Source: Ovis canadensis
Taxonomy: Eukaryota; Chordata; Mammalia; Artiodactyla; Bovidae
Length of the DNA stretch: 64,000 bases
Direction of reading: 5' to 3'
Assembly: GCF_042477335.2 (NCBI RefSeq)
Contig: NC_091255.1
Coordinates: forward strand, 39,658,501 to 39,722,500
A program made the position numbers and the translations under genes. This document shows, piece after piece, positions 19,650 through 29,788 of the stretch. Position 1 is the first letter of the stretch. The number at the start of each line of letters is the position of its first letter. The notes beneath the pieces are model-generated. The model was not told the DNA's origin. It ran no database searches and saw nothing but the letters and a program-made list of their open reading frames with translations.

Positions 19650-20104
19650 GGTCTGAATGTTTGTGTTCTCCCCAAATTCATATTGAAATCCTGACCCTCA
19701 AGGTGGTGGTTTGGGAAGTAGGGCCTTTAGGAGTTAATGAGATCATGAAGACAGAGGCACCGTGAATGGGATTAGTGGCCTTATAAAGGCATCCCTGGAG
19801 GGTCTTCCCTGATGGTCCAGTAGTTAAGACTCTGAGTTTCCAGTGCAAAGGATGCAGATTTGATCCCTGATCCAGGAGCTGAGATCCTACTTGCAGTGGG
19901 GTGCAGCCAAAAAGGAATCCCCTGAAAGCTCCCTTGGCCCCTCCACTACATGAGGACTCAAGGAGAAGACATTGCCATAAAGCAGATCAGCTGTCGCCTT
20001 GACCATGGACTTGCCAGTTTCTAGAACTGGGAGACATTTCTACTGATGTGAAGCCGCTTGAATCCCTACAGCATTCTGTTACAGCAGCCCCAAAATGACT
20101 CAGA
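19650..20104 (+). mobile_element. MaLR (MST-type) LTR split by a CHR-2 SINE
   Basis: The left part has 'tgaatgtttgtgttctccccaaattcatattgaaatcctga', 'agggcctttaggagttaatgagatcatga' and 'gggattagtggccttataaa'. The right part has 'ccctccactac..gaggactcaagg' and 'agtttctagaactgggaga'. These are the blocks of a solo MST-type LTR, in order. The SINE sits between them. Confidence 0.75.
19803..19916 (+). mobile_element. CHR-2-type SINE inside an LTR
   Basis: 'cttccctgatggtccagtagttaagactctgag' through 'gggtgcagccaaaaagga' is CHR-2, younger than the LTR that surrounds it. Confidence 0.8.
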
Positions 20105-20173
20105 CAAGTGGAGCAGTCCCTAGGGTCCCAGTCAGGGGATAAGAGTCCTTTCCTCTCACCTAAGGCAGTTGAT

Positions 20174-20482
20174 ACGCATGTGCTCAGTTGAGTCTGACCC
20201 TGTGACCCCATGGACTGTAAGCCATCAGGCTCCTCTGTTATGGGATTTCCCAGGCAAGAATACTGGAGTGGGTTGCCATTTCCTTCTCCAGGGGAGCTTC
20301 CCAACCCAGGGATGGAACCCAGGTCTTCTGCATTGCAGGTGGATTCTTCACTGTCTGAGCCACTGAGGAAGCCTAGGAATCCTGGAGTGGGTTGCCGTTT
20401 CCTCCTCCAGGGAGTAAACCTGCGCCTCCTGTATCTCCCGCGTTGACAGGCAGATTCTTTTCCCTGAGCGGCCTGTGAAGCG
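20174..20482 (-). mobile_element. Bov-tA SINE plus a second half-unit
   Basis: A full minus unit (20174-20372) is followed by a repeated partial unit (20374-20482) that again has 'ctggagtgggttgcc', 'ctcctccaggg' and 'ggcagattcttttccctgagc'. Confidence 0.8.
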
Positions 20483-22514
20483 TATTTACATCTTTTCCAT
20501 TGACTTACCCTGTGCCTGAGGGAGGAGGTGCCGTGGGCTGCCGGGCGCAAGCCTGCATCTTTGACTGGGTGCCTAGCAGGGGAGGCAGGACTGTGCTCAC
20601 TGGTGGCACGGAGACCCCTGGGAGTACAGATCCAGAAGGGAGGAGGAAAAGGGCATCTGGGTAGACAGTCAGACTGCAGCTAGGTTGAACCCAGCATTTT
20701 GAGTGTGAAAACCAATTTTTCAGGGGCCACCCATGCTTCAAACTAGAGTTTTTAGACTGTCGTTGGAAGTGTGGTTCAGAGAAGTTCAAGTCTTAACCTT
20801 AGTGATGTTTTCACCTTGAGTCAGAATGTTGTTGCTTCTGCTTTGTATGTGTCAGGGCCCTTCTGTATTCCAGAGCTCTGGTTTGTATCGACATATGAAA
20901 CATGGTGTACTGTATCATCATGATAGTTCAGCTTGTTGTCTGTGGACCCCAGCGCCGTGTCTGGAATACAGAAGGGGCTCGGGAGCTGGGAGGCTCATTC
21001 TCAGAGCTCGATTCGGATGCCACCCGACCTGTCTCTCCGCGCGGCCGTGTCTTGCTTTGTGCTTCCGCACGCTCTACTGCTTCTGTACCAGTTTTCTCAT
21101 CCTGCTCTGATCTGCAGCTGCTGCCAGTTCTGTTTACCTCACTGGACTGGGGGCTGTGACTTTGCAGGGATCCAGGCTGATACCTGTGTCCGGAGCTGTC
21201 CCAGGTGCTGTGCCAACAGCGGAAGCAGGCGCTTCTCAACGAGGTGGCATGAGGCAGTGTGTGCTTTTCTAACAGGCGTCAGAATGGGTTTTTTGAGTCC
21301 TCTAAATTGAGATTTTCCATGCTAAATATTTAGCTTGGGGCTTGTAGTCGTGCCTTCCTAATCGCCAGGATTTTACTCTGCAAGCAAAAAAATAGGACGT
21401 GGCTTTAGAACGGGTCCCTAGTAAGTATAATGTCTTTAATTTGAAAGTATGATTTTTCCATAAGCCAGACCCAGGCCATTGCATTGTCATATTTGCAAAG
21501 AGGAAGGTGTAGTCATGGAAATGTATTGAGTAAAGAAGTCATTCGTTAACAGATAACTATTGACCACCTACTGTCGTGGTAGGTGGCAGGTGGGGTCACA
21601 GGAAGCAGATACTGAGAGTAACACGCAGAGTGGTTATTAGGAAGTGTTCTTAACATCAGCAGGTGTGGCAGAAGTGAATGGAAACAGGACTTGGCAGAAG
21701 GAGAAATGAGACCGTGATGCAGTCCGAGGAAAGGTCTCAGCTGGTTCCCTGTTGGGTTGGCGTCTGGAGCTCAGATGTCTCTTCAGAGTCGTCCTTGGTT
21801 GGGAGGAAGGCATTAAGCCATTTTTTATCTCTGTATTGATCAGTCGTTGGAATTGCACCTTTCACTGGAAGACAGGGTGACTTTCAGCCCGAGCAGTGCC
21901 AGAGGGTCGACCGCTGAAGGTGGTCATCTGGCGGCATTCCTTTTATTCCTGAGATGGGGTGCATAGCTTTCATTCCTGAAGGGGAGGCTGGTGTCCACTG
22001 CACCTACCAGGTGGCAGGTCCTTTGCTAGAAACGTGCCCGTGAGGAGGAAAGCACTTAAACCAGGGCAGTGGCGTCTCGGGTGACAGGTCTGTTGTTCGT
22101 GGCATCCTGAGAACATAATGGTGTTTGGATGGAGTGAGGTTTGGGAAGATGTCATGGAAGCTGAGACATTAAGGACGAGGCATTTCTAGCAGGATAAGGG
22201 AGTGGAAATGCCAAGGGATGTAGAGCGTGGCACTGCAAGTAAGTCAATAAATTCTCTGTGTTTGGAACGTCATTGGCAGTCGGAGTAAGGCTTAGACTGT
22301 CTAATTTACTGTCCAAAGTGGGACACTTCTGAGACTGGTTGCATAATTCAGTGCCAGGGACAGTAGGGCAAAGCCTGGGCACACATTGTATGGATAGCCT
22401 ACTTTTGTCATGACTCAGCGAATTTGGGTTTTACACAAGGACCAGAGGTAAATTGCTCAGTAAATTACCAAATCATTGGGCCTCTTTCCACACTTCTGGG
22501 GTCATGACAAGGGT
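20483..22514 (+). other. intron sequence, nothing recognised
   Basis: Two kilobases without a supported repeat or gene. Open frames of 85-125 residues overlap at 20826-21310 in a locally GC-rich part (about 20930-21240), but none shows a known domain or a splice-bounded structure. Confidence 0.45.
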
Positions 22515-22665
22515 TCTGATGTTGGAGTCCCACAGGTTTAGATCTTGCCTCCGTCCCTTAACTATTTGCAAAATCTTGAATGCGTCACTTAGACTCGGTC
22601 AGCCTCAATTATCTTATTTGCAAAATCGGTATATTAATAATTGCCATGATATTTTATGATTTTTA
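22515..22665 (+). mobile_element. MIR SINE
   Basis: 'ttggagtcccacaggtttagatcttgcctccgtcc', 'cttgaatgcgtcacttagactcggtcagcctcaattatctta' and 'gcaaaatcggtatattaataattgcc' follow the MIR core and 3' block in order. AT-rich tandem sequence follows to about 22720. Confidence 0.75.
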
Positions 22666-23395
22666 AATGATAAAATATGTTTTATGATATGATAAAGTAT
22701 GATATTTTAAATGAATTAGTACACACACAGTACTTGAAATAGTTTCTTGGACAGTATAAGCCAGCAGTAAGCGTAAGATGCTGCTATTATTTTAAACAGG
22801 GGAGGAGATTGGGTTTTAGGCTAATTGCTCTGGATGCAGGATGGGAAACCAAATGGAGAGGCGAGCAAGCCTAGGGCAGAGGGACCAGTGAGGAGATGAC
22901 GCTATTGAACTCAGAGACTAGGTAAGTCATTCAAGCCAGGTGATGGCCACCTGGATCAGATCTGTGGTCATGAAGATGGGAGATGTGGAGAAATTAGAGG
23001 TAGTTAAGTTGTTGGCTTGGGGACCTTGGTAGAACTTGAGGGAGCAGCAGGAGATAGAGCTGCCCTGAGGTTTGGGATTAGGGCAAAGGGTGGGCAGTCC
23101 TGCCAGTCACTGAGAAACACAAGGGGAAGGTGTTCTACTGGGCATCTAGGTCTGGAGCACAGGAGGAGGTCTAGTGGTGATGGAGTTAGGAGTCCTCAGC
23201 AGGTGGGTGGAATCGAAGCGTTGAAGTGGGCGGTTGCAGGGAGTGTTGCTAAGAAGAGAGGGCTGCAGAGGAATGTCCTGAGGAACCTCAGGAAATAATA
23301 GATGGTGTGGGGGTGAGGGGATTATACTGGAGCCCTCATTTTAGCTCAGAGTTACAACAGAGAAAGCCTTGCTCCACCTACTGTGTCAGCTCTTA
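22666..23395 (+). other. intron sequence, nothing recognised
   Basis: The first 60 bases are AT-rich low complexity. The rest is purine-rich with no recognised element. Confidence 0.5.
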
Positions 23396-23571
23396 GGGCT
23401 CCTGTAATCAATTACCACACATCCAGGTGGGAGGCGGGGTTTAAAATAACAGATTGTTGTTTTCTGACAGTTCTAAAGGCTACTGAGTCAAAATCCAGGG
23501 TGTAGGCAGGGCCGTGTTCTCTCTGAAGGTTCCGGGGAGGATAGATCCCTTGCTGGGATGTAGTGAAGAGG

Positions 23572-23808
23572 ATCTCCTTTTCGGGGCTTCCCTGGTGGCC
23601 CACAGGTAAAGAAGCTTCTGCCAGTGCAGGAGACTCGGGTTCCATCCCTGGTTTGGGGAGATCCCCTGGAGAAGGAAGTGGCAACCTACTGCAGTATTCT
23701 TGTCTGGGAAGTCCCTTGGATAGAGGAGCCTAGAGGGCTACAGTTATTGGGGTCACAAAAGAATTGAGCACGACTTAGCGACGAGACCACTACCACCATC
23801 TCCTTTTC
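23572..23808 (+). mobile_element. Bov-tA SINE with target-site duplication
   Basis: The SINE is 23583-23797 ('ggggcttccctggtggccc...gcacgacttagcgacgag'). Exact 11-base repeats 'atctccttttc' lie at 23572-23582 and 23798-23808. Confidence 0.9.
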
Positions 23809-23824
23809 ATCAGCTTCTGACAGG

Positions 23825-24835
23825 AAGCTTCAAAAATCCCTGGAATTTCTTGAGTTAATAGTTGTGCTTTCTTATGTTAACGAGGTGACCTCGGTGGGCC
23901 CCTAGATGGCTTCAGGATGGGGGCTGGTCTCCAGAAAGACGAACCTTGTGATTGAAGGATTGGAACATTGGGCTGGCACAAACAACATCTGAGGTGGAGA
24001 GAGGAGCTGGGTGTCCAGTGCTGTGTCCAGTGACTCAATCCATCTTGTCTATGTGATGAAACTCATATATAATTTCTGGACAGTGGAGCTCAGTAGAACT
24101 TCCTAGATGGGAACATATTGAGGTGCTGGGGGTGGGGCACATATTTCCATGAGAAGAGGCCATGGAAACCCAGCATCTCCCCCCATCCCACACCTTGCTC
24201 TGTGTACACCTTTCATCTGGTTGTTCCCAAGTTGTATCCTTCTTTATTGGGCTATGGTTGATTTACAATGTTGTGTGTTTAATTTCTGCTGTGCAGCAAA
24301 GTGGCTCAGTTATACACATGTATAATCTTTCTTGTGTTCTTTTCCATTATGGTTTATCCCAGGATATTGAATATGGTTCCCTGTGCTCTACAGTAGGACC
24401 TTGTTACTTATTCATTCTGTATGTAATAGATTGCATCTGCTAATCCCAATTGAGTTGTTGCCATCATACATATACACAAAGCTGTAATCCTAAGAGGAAC
24501 GCTTTCAGGGAGTTCTGTGAGTCATTCTAAGAAATGATCCCACCTAAGGGAGATGGGGGAAGCCCTGAATTTGCAGCCAGCTGGGCAGACCATGGGCAAC
24601 TTGGGGACACCCAAAACTGGGGCTGGCACCAGAAGTAGGGGAAATCTTGTGTAGCCCTCTATCCTTAACTTCTGGGGTCTGCTTTGACTTTGGGTAGTTA
24701 GTGTCAGAATGGAATAGATCTGTAGGACATCTGGTTGGTACCAGGGAGCAGTGTCAGAACTTTCTCTTAACTTCTGGTTTTGCCAGCAATCCTTGGTGTT
24801 ATTAATACTTGGGTTGTAGACACAGTATTGATAGA
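23825..24835 (+). mobile_element. old LTR, split by an L1 fragment
   Basis: First part 23825-24235: 'caaaaatccctggaatttcttg', 'gaccttgtgattgaagg'-like block and 'accttgctctgtgtacacctttcatctggttgttcc'. Second part 24481-24835: 'gggagttctgtgagtcattctaagaaatg' and 'agtgtcagaatggaatagatctgtaggac'. The same family occurs at 46174-47120 and 51240-51700. I do not name the family. Confidence 0.55.
24236..24480 (-). mobile_element. ruminant L1 3' UTR fragment
   Basis: Reversed L1 3' end: 'attgggctatggttgatttacaatgttgtg', 'gctgtgcagcaaagtggctcag' and 'gttccctgtgctctacagtagg'. It was inserted in the older LTR. Confidence 0.8.
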
Positions 24836-24961
24836 GATTAATCTAATCTCTGCTGCTGTCATCACATGGCATTATCACTGACTCTGTCTCTTCTCATCTT
24901 CTTACAAGTACACCAGTCATATTGGGTTAAAGGTCCACCTGTCCCAGCACATGTGACAGTA

Positions 24962-25492
24962 TGTGTTCAGTCATTTTTGACTCTTTTCTTGTAACTCTGT
25001 GTTTCTGTATGGGCTTCCCTAGTAGCTCAGCTAATAAAGAATCCGCCTGCAATGCAGGAGACCTTGGTTCAATTTCTGGGTCTGGAAGATCTGCTTGGGA
25101 AGGGGTAAGCTACCCACTCGAGTATTCTTGGGCTTCCCTTGTGGCTCAGCTGGTAAAAAGAATCTACCTGCAATGTTCAATCTCTGGGTTGGGAAGATCC
25201 CCTGGAGAAGGGAATGGCTACCCGCTCCAGTATTCTGGCCGGGAGAATTCCATGGACTATATAGTCCACAGGGTCGCAAAGAGTCAGACATGACTGAGCA
25301 ACTTTCACTTTCACCATGGTCTGTAACCCACCAGGCTCCTCTGTCCATGAAATTTCCCAGGCAAGAATACTGGAGTGGGTTGCCATTTCCTACGTCAGAG
25401 GATCTTCCTCACCCAAGGATCAAACCCACATCCCTCATGTCTCCTGCAATGGCAGACGGATTCTTTACCACTAGTGCCACCTGGGAAGCCCA
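24962..25492 (-). mobile_element. Bov-tA SINE (minus) with a Bov-A2 dimer inside
   Basis: The 3' part of a minus Bov-tA ('gtgttcagtcatttttgactc', 24962-25011) and its remainder ('ccatggtctgtaacccaccagg...gccacctgggaagccc', 25313-25492) read as one unit when 25012-25312 is removed. Confidence 0.7.
25012..25312 (+). mobile_element. Bov-A2 dimeric SINE
   Basis: Two 'gggcttccctxgtagctcag' heads (25012 and 25130) are followed by one BovB-type end ('ggactatatagtccacagggtcgcaaagagtcagac') and 'aactttcactttca'. That is the Bov-A2 dimer layout. It lies in the opposite direction to the Bov-tA it interrupts. Confidence 0.85.
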
Positions 25493-25620
25493 TACCCCCA
25501 ACATATCCTCCTCTTAAGTGAATTACACCTGCAAGAACCCTATTCCCAGCTAAGGTCACATTCTGACTATAACTTCTGCGGGGGTAGGGGTGGGGTTGTT
25601 TGTGACACAGTTCAGTCAAC

Positions 25621-26959
25621 AAAACCAATGAAACACATATTTATCCCTCAACAAGGATAAAAAGGTTTAACCATATTTTTGTGCCAAGCTTAGTGGTGAG
25701 GGCAGTGAGCCCAACAAAGATGATACATCTAGATGAATAGTGAATTTCTCCAGCACCATTTATTAAAAAAAAAACCTATCCTTTCCCTGTTACATTGCAG
25801 TGTTCTTATCATAAATCAGTTGATAGTACATGTGGGTCTGGATTTACGTGCTGGCCATAGTTTGCTGACCCTGCAGTAAGTTGTCATGGACTTCCTAGCT
25901 TGGGAGGGAGAGTAGTGGCACCACTTTGGGTACCTGGGTTCACACTTCTGAGCCTCAGGGAGTCCAACGCCAGTAGGTGTGTGGAGCTCCAGTAAAACCA
26001 TACTCTCTTTAATAACCCATTACTGTTAATTATTCAGGGAAAGAAACCAAAGCCTAGAATGCAAGCCATTTGCAAATCAGGATAGAATTGTCTCATCACT
26101 TTGTCTTGAGCAGAAGTGATGAGAGCTGAAGGAAGTGATGAGAACTGAACAAAGACAATTGTGTACAGCATTAGAGCCAGAAAACGAGATATCTTAGACA
26201 TTAAAATACTGGTTTCCTTGGCCACCCTTCTTGCTTGGTGACTCCATCTTTCTCTTCCCAAGGCACATCTGTGACTCAGAGGCTGGACTTAGGAAATGTT
26301 ACATCTATGAAAGAAACAGTTGTTCTGCACAAGGTAATGGCAAAGCCAGCTAGAGGTGCCGGATCAATCATGTTTTCTTAAAGTATCAGGAAGGCAGGTT
26401 ACTGGGTAGACCTTTTTCCTGATCTGCTGTGTGGCATGGGTAGATTCTGCTTTCTAACTTCTTTCATCTGCATAGTCTCATAACTCAGAAATCTGCTGTG
26501 GTTCAATACCAACTTCGTGTAGACTCTCTAGTTATAAAGTAATGTTCTGTCTGGCGCTCTTGACCCTGGAGATCAGCAGCAGCATTGGTTCCTTAGGATG
26601 GCATGACTGTCTTTATGATAATAGGAATCTTCAGAACTCCAGGCTTCTTTAATACTTCCAATCAACTTGCAGACTATTGAACTCTCTTAAAGTCTTTCCT
26701 GAGGAGCTTTGTGCCTGTAACTGAGGCAGTACACTCTGCTGTCGTGGGTGACTCAACAAGGCCGGTTGGTACCTTGTGAATTCTTTACTGTCCAACTTGA
26801 ATGGGCCCGCCCCCCATGGCTCCCTCTAAATCCTGCTGTTGTCAGATCCGCTTCTTCTGTCCTTCTCCAAAACAAGAGTACTTCCTGTTTCTGTTTTCCT
26901 CAAACTGCCTCCTCCCTAGCACTTTTACTAACCTCCCCTTCCCCTTCCTGTAGAAAGCT
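25621..26959 (+). other. intron sequence, nothing recognised
   Basis: No supported gene or repeat. A short imperfect tandem, two copies of about 20 bases 'gaagtgatgagagctgaa.g', lies at 26110-26150. Confidence 0.45.
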
Positions 26960-28095
26960 GATGCTCTATCAGATGGATGAGATGGCCATGACTTTCCACT
27001 GTGAAAGTCAAGACTTCCTCTGTAGCCTCTCTACCTTCTCACCTGTTCCGGCAGAGGAGGAATTCTTCTCCTCTTCTTTCTGTCCTTCCATCTGTGCTTT
27101 GGGTCTCATCTCTAGAACCTTACTGTGTCATCAAGTCTCCCTTCTTTCCCCTGTATATTTAATTACTCTTTCGAATAGTTTGTTCCATCAACAATGAAGG
27201 TGTTCAATCCCTTCCATCTCAACAATAAAATTTCCTCTGACATTCCCTCCAACACTGACTTACCTCTCATCTTTTAAAGCCAGACTTTTGGGAAAGATGC
27301 CTGTATTCACAGTCTTTGTTCTTTGCCTCCTCTTTTGTGCTAAGTATAAATTTTTTACTGAAGTATAGTTGATTTACAGTGTTGCACCAGTCTCTGATGT
27401 ACAGCTAAGTGACTGTTATACACACATATACATTTTTTTACGTTCTTTTCCATCATGGTTTATCACAGGAAATTGAATATAGTTCCCTATGCTATACAGT
27501 AGGACCTTGTTTATCCATCCTATATATAATAGTTCGCATCTGCTAACTGAAAACTCCCAGTTCACCTTCTTACACCCCCTTCCCCCTCGGCAACCGCAAG
27601 CCTGTTCTCTCTGTATGTCTGTGACTCTGTTGCTGTTTCATAGTTAAGTTCATTTGTGGCATATTTTAAAGTCCACATATAAGTAGTATCATATGGTATT
27701 TGTCTTCCTCTGACTTGCTTCACTCAGTATGATTGTTTCTAGGTCCATCCATGATGCTGCAAATGTCTTTGCTCTCTCTTCACTGTGCATCCCTCTGCCT
27801 GGCCTCTGGTCCTGTTCCTTACCCGCATCCCTCTGCCTGAACTCAGTGAGGTACCAAAAAGGCGCCAGACTCCATATGGCTAAATCCACTGACATCTCTG
27901 AGTCTTTACTCTTTCACCTTTCAGCAGTCTTGGTTGATCACTTCTCCCTGAAGTGCTTTTTCTCCCTCCCTCGGCTTCAGTGATACGATATTGTGCTGCG
28001 ATTCTTCCTGTTTTTCTGGCCATTGCTTATCTGTCTCCATTGCAGGAAATAATGGATTTCCTCGTGGATTCTATGGTCTTTCCCTATGCAATTTC
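26960..28095 (+). mobile_element. L2 LINE ORF2 relic split by L1
   Basis: 27860-28050 retains a reverse-transcriptase signature of the L2/CR1 clade. The frame reading LFHLSAVLVDHFSLKCF corresponds to the family's 'LLDLSAAFDTVDH.LLL' motif, and 'ctccctcggcttcagtgatac' follows it. 27180-27340 has 'cctctgacattccctccaacactgac'. The two parts are separated by the L1 at 27345-27765. The left boundary is uncertain. Confidence 0.6.
27345..27765 (-). mobile_element. ruminant L1 3' UTR
   Basis: Reversed L1 3' end with 'gaagtatagttgatttacagtgttgc', 'gtacagctaagtgactgttatac', 'ccctatgctatacagtaggacc' and 'catttgtggcatattttaaagtccacatataagtag'. It is one of the longer L1 3' pieces here, and it lies inside L2. 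Confidence 0.85.
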
Positions 28096-28486
28096 CTTCA
28101 TACCCTTGGCTTCTGTGACCACTCTCTGCAGAAGACTGAGTTCTCATAAGCCGTCTTGGAGCTGCCAGTGGTGAAGCCCCAGGTCCTTAATGCACTGTGG
28201 AAAAGTTTGAATTTTTGGTGAAGTTTTATTGACATTTTAGAAAGATTAGTCTTCCTGATGTGTGCAGAATACTTAGTAGAGAGACACAAGTGAAGCAGGG
28301 AAACCTTTTAGGAAGCTAATATCCAGAAAAGAGGTCGTGGGGGCCTCATGTGTTCAGATGTGCCGTAAACACAACATTTCTAAGGCCTGTTTCATAGTCT
28401 TCTTCCCAGGCTTCCCTATTGTCGTGTCTGCCATCACATCCACCCGGCTGGATGGGTTAGAGACATTGACCACACCTGTTTTGGTG
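28096..28486 (+). other. intron sequence, nothing recognised
   Basis: No supported feature. Confidence 0.5.
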
Positions 28487-28822
28487 TATTCCAGCTACTA
28501 AAACAAGATACCATAGACTGGAGCTCTAATCAACGATAGACATTAGCTTCTCATAGTTGTGGAGGATGGAAGTCCAAGATCAAGGTAGCAGCATGGTCTG
28601 GCTCTGGTGAAACCCCTTTCCGTTTTCCTGGCTGACACCTTCTTGCTGTGCCCTCACATTGTGGAAGGAGCTCAGGGGTCTCTCTGGAGCTTCATTTATA
28701 AGAACATTTATGTCGGGCGTGGAGGCACTACTCTCATGACCAAATCAGTTTCCAATGATTTCATCCCATGATACCATCATCATCTCTGAGAGTGAGGATT
28801 TAAACATTGAATTTTAGGGGAC
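28487..28822 (-). mobile_element. MaLR (MST-type) LTR, truncated by BovB
   Basis: Reverse of an MST-type LTR: 'taccatagactggag', 'catagttgtggaggatggaagtccaagatcaagg', 'tgctgtgccctcacattgtggaagg', then 'attgaattttagggga' where the BovB begins. Confidence 0.7.
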
Positions 28823-29788
28823 AGTTCAGTTCAGTCACTCAGTTATGTCTAACTCTTTGTGACCCCATGGACTGCAACACACCAGGCCTCCCTGTCCATC
28901 ACCAACTCCCAGAGCTTGCTCAAACTCATATCCATTGAGTCGGTGATGCCATCCAACCATCTCATCTTCTGTTGTCCCCTTCTCCTCCTGCCTTCAATCT
29001 TTCTCAGCATCAGGGTCTTTTCCAATGAGTCAGTTCTTCCCATCAGGTGGCCAAAGTATTGGAGTTTTATCTTCAGCATCAGTCCTTTCAATGAATATTC
29101 AGGACTGATTTCTTTTAGGATAGACTGATTGGATCTCCTTGCTGTCCCAGGGACTCTCAAGAGTCTTCTCCAACACCACAGTTCAAAGCATTAGTTCTTT
29201 GGCACTCAGCTTTCTTTATAGTCCAACTCTCACATCCATACATGACTACTGGAAAAACCATAGCTTTGACTAGATGGACCTTTGTTGGCAAAGTAATGTC
29301 TCTGCTTTTTATTTTTTTATTTTTTGATCTCTGCTTTTTAATATGCTGTCTAGGTTGGTCATGGCATTTCTTCCAAGGAGGAAGCATCTTTTAATTTCAT
29401 GGCTGCAGTCAGCATCTGCAGTGATTTTGGAGCCTCCCAAAATAAAGTCTCTCACTGTTTCCATTGTTTCCCCATCTGTTTGCCATGAAGTGATGGGACC
29501 AGATGCCATGATCTTAGTTTTCTGAATGTTGAGTTTTAAGCCAAAAGTTTCTGAATGTTGAGTTTAAGCCCTCTTCCAGTAACACAAGAGAAGACTCTAA
29601 ACATGGACATCACCAGATGGTCAATACTGAAATCAAATTGATTATATTATTTGCAGCCAAAGATGCAGAAGCTTTATACAGTCAGCAAAAACAAGACCAG
29701 GATCTGACTGTGGCTCAGATCATGAACTCCTGACTGCAAAATTCAGACTTAAATTGAAGAAAGTAGGGAAAACCTCCAGACCATTCAG
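28823..29788 (-). mobile_element. BovB LINE with inverted 5' segment
   Basis: 28823-29578 is the BovB 3' part in minus orientation, from the 'cagttcagttcag' tail through the ORF2 C-terminus to 'gttgagttttaagcc'. It is followed at 29583-29788 by a plus-strand piece of the endonuclease region; a conceptual reading gives DCGSDHELL and 'KFRLKLKKVGKT'. The intervening reverse transcriptase region is absent. A 3' part with an inverted, more upstream 5' piece is the standard product of twin priming during LINE insertion. A later chance inversion cannot be excluded. Confidence 0.75.

Larger units (their letters stand above)
23396..25620 (-). mobile_element. old MaLR (MLT1-like) LTR opened by several later insertions
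   Basis: Three pieces look like one minus-strand MLT1-type LTR. 23396-23582 has 'taatcaattaccacacat...gacagttctaaaggct'. 24838-24960 has 'tgctgtcatcacatggc...acaccagtcatattgggtta'. 25493-25620 has 'taagtgaattacacctgcaagaaccctattccc...aaggtcacattctga'. Between them sit another LTR, an L1 and several Bov SINEs. That all three pieces belong to one copy is my inference. Confidence 0.5.
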
